This document shows, piece by piece, positions 1-4,403 of a stretch of 5,635 nucleotides of DNA (position 1 is the stretch's first letter; each line of letters begins with the position of its first letter). Source of the stretch: Halobacteriales archaeon QS_9_67_15 (lineage in GTDB: Archaea; Halobacteriota; Halobacteria; Halobacteriales; Haloarculaceae). The notes under the pieces were generated by a model, which worked only from the letters and a program-made list of their open reading frames with translations, was not told the DNA's origin and searched no databases. Both the position numbers and the translations under genes were made by a program. The stretch is taken from assembly GCA_003023165.1 (NCBI GenBank), contig PXSD01000022.1:1-5635 (forward strand), given 5' to 3'.

Positions 1-72
1 ATCGACGAGCGTCTCGCCGAAAAGACCGTCGCTCGCCGGTCGCCGACCAGTGGTCGACGACCGACTATCGCC

Positions 73-98
73 GACCGGATCCGCCCTCAGATCCGGTC
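73..98 (-). terminator. Stem-loop at the 3' end of the small membrane gene
   Basis: A perfect 9-bp inverted repeat (GACCGGATC at 73-81, GATCCGGTC at 90-98) is separated by 8 nt. The stop codon that ends the frame-corrected small membrane gene on the minus strand (87-89) lies inside the loop, and its last four codons form one arm. No T-rich tract follows on the minus strand, so this is not a classical archaeal oligo-U terminator. A 3'-end processing or stability hairpin is equally possible. The structure is directly visible; its role is inferred from position. Confidence 0.4.
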
Positions 99-256
99 TG
101 ACAGCCAGAGAACGATCAGGACGACGATACCAGGCCGAACAGCGGCGTTAACGGCCCGAGGACGAGTTCCAGCACTTCGAGTGCGACCCAGACGAGGACG
201 AAAACGAGGACGAGTTTCAGCAGCGTCTCGACGCCCAGGTCTGCCCGTGTATCCAT
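87..256 (-). pseudogene. Small two-helix haloarchaeal membrane protein, frameshifted near its C-terminus
   Basis: From the ATG at 256 the frame reads MDTRADLGVETLLKLVLVFV and on through a hydrophobic helix (about residues 12-33) and a short turn (GPLTPLFGL). It then stops at 116-118 after 46 residues, ending abruptly in Ser-Ser-Ser. Adding one base at about 128-129 lets the reading continue as IVVLIVLWLSDRI and stop at 87-89. That gives 56 residues with a second transmembrane helix and a basic cytoplasmic end. This restored form matches a small integral membrane family I recall from many haloarchaea (DUF7554, name from memory), of unknown function and about this length. The gene is divergent from the gene at 401. 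No Shine-Dalgarno sequence and only a weak TATA candidate precede it. The lesion is either a real one-base deletion or a sequencing error. If read as it stands, the product is a 46-aa protein with one complete helix. Confidence 0.66.
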
Positions 257-400
257 GGGCAGGGGGTAGGCAGACGCTGAGAGAGGTCTCGTGGCCGATA
301 GAGCCGGTGACAGCCTCGTCAGCGCAGGCGTGTAAACGAGAATGACCGGAGAGGGGCGACCACGAAAGACTTTCTGGGGTTCGCGACGACCGGGAAGACG

Positions 401-1495
401 ATGAGAGATGCGTCGTCGCAGGTCGTCGCCGTGCTCGTCGTCGCGCTGGTCGGCTTCTCGCTGGTCACACCAGCGCTCGCAGCCGTTAGCGGCGACGGCC
501 GGGCGGCCGAGTCGACCGCCGACCCGACCGGGATCGAGCGCCCGACTGGACAGGCAGTGCTGAGCGGGGACGAGCCCGCGACACGGTCACAGCCCGCGTT
601 CCAGTCGGCAGTCGACCCCGATGTCGTGCTGTTGCGGGCGGACGTCCGGGCGGACGGCACCGCCGAGTGGACCGTCGAGTTCCGCGTCCGACTCGACGAC
701 GAGAACGAGACGGCCGCCTTCGAGTCGGTCCAGTCCGACGTCGAAGCGGACCCGTCGTCGTTCACGAGCCAGTTCGCGACCGGAATGGAACGGACGGTTT
801 CGAGCGCCGAGAACCGGACCGGTCGCGAGATGGCGTCGGAGAACGTCACCGTCACCGCGACGAAAGAGCAACTCCCCCGAGAGTACGGCGTCCTGACGTA
901 CCGATTCACCTGGACGAACTTCGCAGGGGTCGACGGCAACCGCCTCCGGGTCGGTGACTCGCTCTCGGGATTTTTCCTCGACAGCCAGTCGTCGCTCGTC
1001 CTCGCGTGGCCGAGCGGCTACGAGACCCAGTCGGTGACGCCCGGTCCCGACGAGAGAGGGAACCACTCCGTCACGTGGCGAGGGTCCGCCGACTTCGGCC
1101 CGAACGAACCGCGCGTGGTCGTCTCGCCGGCCGGGATCGGTCTCCCGACTGCACTCCTCGCCGGCGTCGCCGTCCTCGTCGTCGCGCTGGTCGCCGCCGG
1201 CCTGCTCTACCGCTCGCGCACCGGCGAGGGCGCGACCGGTTCGGGCGAGAGTACGGCGGCCGACGACGCGGCCGCGGGAGCAGCCGCCAGCGATGCCGCA
1301 GCCGACGACGGCGACGACGAACCGCGAGTTCGACTGGACCGACGCCAAGACCAGCCAGGTGGTCGGCAACCTCCGCGACGAGGACGCCGTGGAGACGTTC
1401 CGCATCGGCCGCGAGAACGTCGTCGCCCTTCCCGAAAAGAGCGACCTATAAACGTTCCCACCGTTCAGGACTCGCCGTCGAGATTTCGCTTCTGA
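401..1495 (+). CDS. Exported membrane-anchored haloarchaeal protein (DUF7345-like); C-terminal winged helix disrupted by deletion and frameshift
   Basis: The 364-residue reading starts with a signal peptide (hydrophobic about 7-28, cleavage probable after ALA). A beta-rich extracellular domain follows (about 70-240) with four N-glycosylation sequons (NET, NRT, NVT, NHS). A transmembrane helix spans 247-270, followed by an Ala/Asp-rich cytoplasmic linker. The WTNFAGVDGNRLRVGD and DFGPNEPRVV stretches are characteristic of a haloarchaeal family I recall as DUF7345 joined to a C-terminal winged helix (DUF7343); names are from memory and function is unknown. Such proteins look like surface sensors with a cytoplasmic DNA-binding-type domain. 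After about residue 308 this frame turns into Arg/Pro-rich nonsense, so residues 309-364 are probably not native. The true C-terminus is at 1326-1451 in the +1 frame. The start is chosen because the signal peptide begins immediately. There is no strong TATA box; a weak T-rich patch lies at 371-375. The intact gene would have ended at 1451. Confidence 0.72.
   Translation: MRDASSQVVAVLVVALVGFSLVTPALAAVSGDGRAAESTADPTGIERPTGQAVLSGDEPATRSQPAFQSAVDPDVVLLRADVRADGTAEWTVEFRVRLDDENETAAFESVQSDVEADPSSFTSQFATGMERTVSSAENRTGREMASENVTVTATKEQLPREYGVLTYRFTWTNFAGVDGNRLRVGDSLSGFFLDSQSSLVLAWPSGYETQSVTPGPDERGNHSVTWRGSADFGPNEPRVVVSPAGIGLPTALLAGVAVLVVALVAAGLLYRSRTGEGATGSGESTAADDAAAGAAASDAAADDGDDEPRVRLDRRQDQPGGRQPPRRGRRGDVPHRPRERRRPSRKERPINVPTVQDSPSRFRF
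1326..1451 (+). pseudogene. Displaced C-terminal half of the winged-helix domain of the gene at 401
   Basis: Read in the +1 frame relative to the gene at 401, this stretch gives 41 residues and a TAA stop. It includes EFDWTDAKTSQVVGNLRD and ETFRIGRENVVALPE. This is a textbook haloarchaeal winged-helix end: recognition helix (DAKTSQVVGNLR), then a beta wing (VETFRIGRENVVALP). In the families I know it is preceded by roughly 25-30 residues of the type LLSDEERVL...NGGRMKQQ, forming helices 1-2. None of the three forward frames upstream of 1326 contains these, so sequence is missing and not merely out of frame. The lost length cannot be a multiple of three. There is no start codon of its own in a sensible position, so this is a fragment and not an independent gene. 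Confidence 0.72.
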
Positions 1496-1527
1496 AAGCA
1501 CACTACGTCAGTGCCTCTTGCGCCGTA

Positions 1528-1566
1528 GCTTAATCCGGCTTAATTGTGGCTAAATCGGCTTTCGAT
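1528..1566 (+). promoter_or_regulatory. About 10-bp-spaced AT-rich motif array upstream of the TATA box
   Basis: GCTTAAT occurs at 1528-1534 and again at 1538-1544. Related GCTAAAT begins at 1549 and GCTTTCGAT at 1558. The four copies are spaced 10, 11 and 9 bp, so they lie on roughly one face of the helix, ending just upstream of the TATA element at 1574. The first two copies also form an imperfect palindrome centred on CCGG (1531-1542, 10 of 12 positions symmetric). This could be a regulator binding site for the gene at 1609. The repeats are visible; the function is inferred, and no regulator is identifiable. Confidence 0.35.
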
Positions 1567-1573
1567 TCGTCCC

Positions 1574-1580
1574 TATATAT
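1574..1580 (+). promoter_or_regulatory. TATA box of the secreted-protein gene at 1609
   Basis: TATATAT lies in otherwise GC-rich DNA, centred 32 nt before the ATG at 1609. Archaeal initiation normally occurs about 25-27 nt downstream of the TATA centre, so the transcript should begin at about 1602-1606. The mRNA would then be leaderless or nearly so, the common arrangement in haloarchaea. This spacing also supports 1609 over the in-frame GTG at 1546, which lies upstream of the TATA box. Confidence 0.7.
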
Positions 1581-1608
1581 GGTGGTTCAGGTAGTATCGG
1601 TAGACAGA

Positions 1609-2661
1609 ATGAAGCGGAGTTCGGTGCTCGTGATGACGGTCGTGTTGGTCGTCGGGACTCTCGCGTGGATTCCCGCGGCGGGCCTAGCCGACAGCACGGT
1701 GCAGGCTCAACAGACGAACGAGACGATGAGCGAATCCGCCGCGCCGGGCGAGCGGCTGGCCGGCGTCGTCGGCGTCCAGCAGGCTGAGTTGGACGGTGAA
1801 GTCAGTGCACGGACGTTCGCGCTCCGGCTCGCGAACGCGACGACCAACGAGTCCAGAGCCGCGATACTGGCCGCGGAGTTCGGCTCTCTAGAGAACAGGA
1901 GCGAGGAACTCGCGGAGCGCCGGGCCGAGCTGCGGGCGGCTCGGGAGAACGGCTCGATCAGTGACGGCACGTTCCGGGCCGAGATGGCGAAACTGCACGC
2001 CCAGAGCAAGACCGTCCAGCGGCTGGCCGACCAGACGGCGAACGCCTCGGCGGGACTCCCGGCCGAGACGCTCGAAGCCAAGGGCATCAACGCGACAGCG
2101 GTCCGGGCGCTGCAGTCCGAGGCCGAGAACCTGACCGGGCCGGAGACGGCGGCGGTCGCACGGAGTATCGCCGGTGCGAATGCCGGCGAGTCCGCGGTGT
2201 CAGGCAGCGCCCCGGGCCTGGCCCAGAACCGGAGTCAGGGCGGTTCGGACCGCGCCGAAAGTGCGACCGACGGTGACCCCGGCCCGGACGGCGACCGGGG
2301 CGAGGCCGACAACGGGACGGAAGAGCCGGGAGCGCCGCAGGGCAATGCCACCGAGTCGACGCCCGACGACGCGCGGAACGCGAGCGAGGACCGACCGAAC
2401 GGAACCGACAGGCCCGACAGAGGCAACGGAACGGAGTCAGGCGACGCCGGTAACGGGGCGCAATCAGGTGACAGTGGCAACGAGTCTCGGTCCGGCGACG
2501 GTGCCAACGAGTCCCAATCTGGTGGCGACGGTGACCAGACGCCGGCCGGCGGGAGTGACGACTCTGGTGATGCGGGCGGTAGCGACACCGGGAACGACGG
2601 TGGTACCGGCACTGGGAGTAACGACGCCCGCCTCGCGAGAACCACTGCACCGCTTCCGTGA
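1609..2661 (+). CDS. Secreted, Asn-glycosylation-rich haloarchaeal protein (DUF7096-like)
   Basis: A 350-residue protein of unknown function. Residues 1-34 form a Sec-type signal peptide (MKRSSVLVMTVVLVVGTLAW, cleavage probably at AGLA or VQA). There is no twin-Arg motif and no lipobox Cys. Residues about 46-190 form a mostly helical domain beginning PGERLAGVVGVQQAELDGEV, with a charged, coiled-coil-like stretch at about 86-140 and ending GPETAAVARSIAG. This resembles a haloarchaeal family I recall as DUF7096 (name from memory). From about 195 on it is an acidic Gly/Asp/Ser/Asn/Thr linker, including a four-unit 9-residue repeat (272-307). I count 16 N-X-S/T sequons along the chain. There is no C-terminal hydrophobic anchor, so it is probably released or bound to the S-layer or envelope. 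The start at 1609 is set by the signal peptide and by the TATA box 32 nt upstream. The final residues RLARTTAPLP are unlike the preceding linker, and a late frame change cannot be excluded. Confidence 0.78.
   Translation: MKRSSVLVMTVVLVVGTLAWIPAAGLADSTVQAQQTNETMSESAAPGERLAGVVGVQQAELDGEVSARTFALRLANATTNESRAAILAAEFGSLENRSEELAERRAELRAARENGSISDGTFRAEMAKLHAQSKTVQRLADQTANASAGLPAETLEAKGINATAVRALQSEAENLTGPETAAVARSIAGANAGESAVSGSAPGLAQNRSQGGSDRAESATDGDPGPDGDRGEADNGTEEPGAPQGNATESTPDDARNASEDRPNGTDRPDRGNGTESGDAGNGAQSGDSGNESRSGDGANESQSGGDGDQTPAGGSDDSGDAGGSDTGNDGGTGTGSNDARLARTTAPLP
2422..2529 (+). repeat. Four tandem degenerate 27-bp units encoding a 9-residue repeat
   Basis: The units at 2422-2448, 2449-2475, 2476-2502 and 2503-2529 encode GNGTESGDA, GNGAQSGDS, GNESRSGDG and ANESQSGGD. 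The DNA differs mostly at third positions between units, so the repeat is conserved at protein level and not recently duplicated. Three of the four units carry an N-X-S/T sequon, consistent with a glycosylated stalk or linker in the secreted protein. Confidence 0.7.
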
Positions 2662-2770
2662 CTGATGCGGATTACTATGGCGATCTGCCCGTACGTACCG
2701 ACTCCGGGGTCGGCGCTCTCCGAAAATAACCTACAATAATCCGTATGACGGGTGATTTTCTCGCCGATCG

Positions 2771-2817
2771 TGCGAACCGATACCAGACAAAAACTGCCCG
2801 CTCGACGGTGGTTCGCA
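2771..2817. promoter_or_regulatory. Inverted repeat just upstream of the argG promoter
   Basis: TGCGAACC (2771-2778) and its exact reverse complement GGTTCGCA (2810-2817) are 31 nt apart, the right arm ending 3 nt before the TATA element. Placement immediately upstream of TATA and BRE fits an operator or activator half-site pair, perhaps arginine-responsive. A perfect 8-bp pair could arise by chance in a stretch of this size, so the call is tentative. Confidence 0.3.
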
Positions 2818-2820
2818 AGC

Positions 2821-2828
2821 TTTTAGTA
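2821..2828 (+). promoter_or_regulatory. Probable promoter (TATA box) of the argG-argH leader transcript
   Basis: TTTTAGTA, preceded by GCAAGC as a possible BRE, stands in locally A/T-richer DNA. Its centre is about 30 nt before the ATG at 2854, which predicts initiation near 2850. No other element of this quality lies closer to argG. If it drives argG, the 5' leader is about 240 nt, unusually long for haloarchaea, where leaderless mRNAs are common. Confidence 0.5.
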
Positions 2829-2853
2829 CAGAGTTGTCGGTAGTAGCAGGTAC

Positions 2854-2988
2854 ATGGCACTGACCCGCGCACCCGGCACGCAGGCCGCGGCGAGTCGCGG
2901 GTCCGCCGACCGACTTTTCGCGCGTCGGAGCGCGGCGCCGACCGGCGTCGACACCCGACGACCGCGGCGACGACGACCGGGCCGTTAG
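2854..2988 (+). CDS. Candidate arginine-rich leader peptide (44 aa) upstream of argGH
   Basis: The ATG lies at leaderless distance from the TATA element at 2821, opening 44 codons and a TAG stop exactly 100 bases before argG. The product has 12 Arg (27%), with seven in the last ten residues (RRPRRRRPGR), two Asp, no Glu and no Lys. That is quite unlike acidic haloarchaeal proteins and matches no family I know. Arg codons are CGA six times, CGC two, CGG two and CGT two. argG (19 Arg) and the visible argH (26 Arg) use no CGA. I infer a possible ribosome-stalling leader that senses charged tRNA-Arg or arginine. Against coding: the DNA in the argG frame here reads as acidic residues (DDRGDDDRA), so the Arg run may merely be the shadow of GAC-rich DNA, and G+C at third positions is only 73%. 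The function is a hypothesis. Confidence 0.35.
   Translation: MALTRAPGTQAAASRGSADRLFARRSAAPTGVDTRRPRRRRPGR
2933..2950 (+). other. Hairpin before the Arg codon cluster of the leader ORF
   Basis: A seven-pair stem (2933-2939 with 2944-2950, including one G-U pair) closes a GACC tetraloop. It ends five nucleotides before the first of the clustered Arg codons (2956). It may be chance in GC-rich DNA, but its position relative to the Arg run and to the next hairpin (2978-2993) is suggestive of a leader RNA switch. Confidence 0.35.
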
Positions 2989-2993
2989 GCCCG
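2978..2993 (+). other. Hairpin covering the stop codon of the leader ORF
   Basis: A perfect six-pair stem (CGGGCC at 2978-2983, GGCCCG at 2988-2993) closes a GTTA loop. The last Arg codon and the TAG stop of the leader reading frame are inside it, so a ribosome on the Arg run or at the stop would melt it. The following bases (AAACTACTCCTCCCC) are not a T tract, so it is not a simple intrinsic terminator. Confidence 0.4.
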
Positions 2994-3088
2994 AAACTAC
3001 TCCTCCCCACGTCGCCACGTCTCGTTTCCAACTGCCGCCACCGTCGGGTTCTGGGCGGACACTTCACCCGACAGCTACCACACCACAC

Positions 3089-4402
3089 ATGACATCCAAC
3101 CCATCCGGCACGGTCGCGCTCGCTTTCTCCGGCGGACTCGACACCACGGTCTGCGTCCCGCTCATCACGGAAAAGTACGGCTACGACGAGGTCATCGGCG
3201 TCACCGTCGACGTCGGCCAGCCCGCGAAGGAGTTCGACGAGGCCGCCGAGACCGCAGAGGCGCTCGGCCTCGACCACTTCGTCGTCGACGCGAAAGAGGA
3301 GTTCGCCGACCTCTGCATGCAGTCGGTCACGGCCAACGGCACCTACCAGGGCTACCCGCTGGGGACCGCGCTCGCGCGCCCGGTGATCGCCAGCGCCATC
3401 CTCGAGGTCGCCGAGGAACAGGGCTGTCGCGCCCTCGCCCACGGCTGCACGGGGAAGGGCAACGACCAGCTCCGCTTCGAGGCGGTCTGGCGCGCCTCCG
3501 ACCTCGACGTGCTCGCACCCGTGCGCGAACTCGGGCTCACCCGCGAGTGGGAGAGCGAGTACGCCGCCGAGAAGGGGCTGCCCGTCGAAGGCGGCGACGG
3601 CGGCCGCTGGAGCATCGACACCAACCTCTGGAGCCGTTCGGTCGAGGGCTCCGAGCTGGAAGACCCCGCCCACGTTCCCGGTGAGGAGATCTACGACTGG
3701 ACGCGGAGTCCAGGAAGCGCGGAGATGGAAACGGAGACGCTCGAACTCACCTTCGAGCAGGGCGTCCCGGTCGCGCTCGACGGCGAGGCGATCGGGGCCG
3801 TCGAACTCATCGAACGGCTCAACGAGCAGGCCGGTGCGCACGGCGTCGGTCGCTCCGACATCATGGAGGACCGCATGCTCGGGCTCAAAGTCCGCGAGAA
3901 CTACGAGCACCCCGCGGCAACGGTCCTGCTGAACGCCCACGAGGCACTGGAGAGTCTGGTCCTCACCCAGGAGGAACGCGCGTTCAAGCAGCAGGTCGAC
4001 CAGCGCTGGGCCCAGAAGGGCTACGAGGGGCTCGTCGACGCGCCGCTGACGAAGGCTCTTGAGAGCTTTATCGACCAAACCCAGACGAAGGTCTCTGGTA
4101 CTGTGACCGTCAAACTCGACAGCGGACAGGCCCGTCCGGTCGGTCGCGATAGCGAGTACGCGGTGTACAGCGAGGCGGCGGCCTCGTTCAACGAGGAAGC
4201 GGTGACGGACGACATCGAACAGAACGACGCGACGGGCGTCGCGAAGTACCACGGCTTCCAGTCGCGCCTCGCCAGCCGCGTCGCGCAGAACGTCGCGCCG
4301 AAAGAGGCCGAGGCCGCCACGGACGGCGGTCTCGCGAGCGACACGAGCGAAACCTCCTCGGAGCACGGCTCCGACGGCGTCGAGACTGAAGACGAGTCGT
4401 AA
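3089..4402 (+). CDS. argG: Argininosuccinate synthase
   Basis: Cytoplasmic ligase (EC 6.3.4.5) joining citrulline and aspartate with ATP cleavage to AMP and PPi, the penultimate step of arginine synthesis. Of 437 residues, 8-20 carry the N-type ATP pyrophosphatase loop (VALAFSGGLDTT). AHGCTGKGNDQLRFE (117-131) is the second family signature. DTNLWSRSVEGSELEDP (177-193) and GVGRSDIMEDRMLGLK (252-267) are the conserved blocks of the synthetase domain. The enzyme body ends at about residue 402. The remaining 35 residues form an acidic Ser/Glu/Asp tail, making the protein somewhat longer than the usual roughly 400. The start at 3089 places the P-loop strand right at the N-terminus as in the family; the frame is open upstream to 2864 but I see no start codon there. 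No Shine-Dalgarno sequence is visible (CTACCACACCACAC precedes ATG). The long leader suggests control at 2821-3088. argH follows after one base. Confidence 0.97.
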   Translation: MTSNPSGTVALAFSGGLDTTVCVPLITEKYGYDEVIGVTVDVGQPAKEFDEAAETAEALGLDHFVVDAKEEFADLCMQSVTANGTYQGYPLGTALARPVIASAILEVAEEQGCRALAHGCTGKGNDQLRFEAVWRASDLDVLAPVRELGLTREWESEYAAEKGLPVEGGDGGRWSIDTNLWSRSVEGSELEDPAHVPGEEIYDWTRSPGSAEMETETLELTFEQGVPVALDGEAIGAVELIERLNEQAGAHGVGRSDIMEDRMLGLKVRENYEHPAATVLLNAHEALESLVLTQEERAFKQQVDQRWAQKGYEGLVDAPLTKALESFIDQTQTKVSGTVTVKLDSGQARPVGRDSEYAVYSEAAASFNEEAVTDDIEQNDATGVAKYHGFQSRLASRVAQNVAPKEAEAATDGGLASDTSETSSEHGSDGVETEDES

Positions 4403-4403
4403 G

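Larger units (their letters stand above)
2662..3088. other. 427-base intergenic region and argG leader
   Basis: No recognisable protein family is encoded here. From left to right it contains a small hairpin (2698-2702 with 2709-2713) after the secreted-protein gene, without a following T tract. Next is an 8-bp palindrome GTACGTAC at 2691-2698, then an A/T-rich patch at 2723-2740 and a short T run at 2754-2757 that might serve as a weak terminator. An 8-bp inverted repeat follows (2771-2778 and 2810-2817), then the only good TATA element before argG (2821-2828). After that come the Arg-rich short reading frame (2854-2988) with two hairpins, and about 100 bases of C-rich sequence directly before argG. 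No TATA-like sequence lies 25-35 nt before the argG ATG, so argG probably has a long leader. Confidence 0.6.

Noticed and set aside
342..404. ATG at 342 as start of the gene at 401
   Set aside because: It is in another frame and ends after about 20 codons.
587..1501. Minus-strand open frame of 304 codons opposite the gene at 401
   Set aside because: Its composition is that of an antisense shadow, and the plus strand has a signal peptide, a membrane helix and family motifs.
1546..1608. Earlier in-frame GTG start for the secreted protein
   Set aside because: It lies upstream of the TATA box and would bury the signal peptide behind 21 extra residues.
2698..2713. Hairpin CCGAC/GTCGG as terminator of the secreted-protein gene
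   Set aside because: Only five pairs and no T tract follows; kept as part of the intergenic description only.
2745..2843. Plus-strand 32-codon ORF (MTGDFLADRANRYQ...) after the A/T patch at 2723-2740
   Set aside because: It overlaps the inverted repeat and the TATA box of the argG promoter, and has no family resemblance or codon bias.
2731..3018. Minus-strand 95-codon frame in the argG leader
   Set aside because: No promoter, no recognisable motif and a Ser/Arg/Gly-rich shadow composition.
2864..3088. In-frame upstream extension of argG (75 open codons)
   Set aside because: I see no ATG or GTG start in this stretch, and the conserved ArgG fold begins at the 3089 Met.
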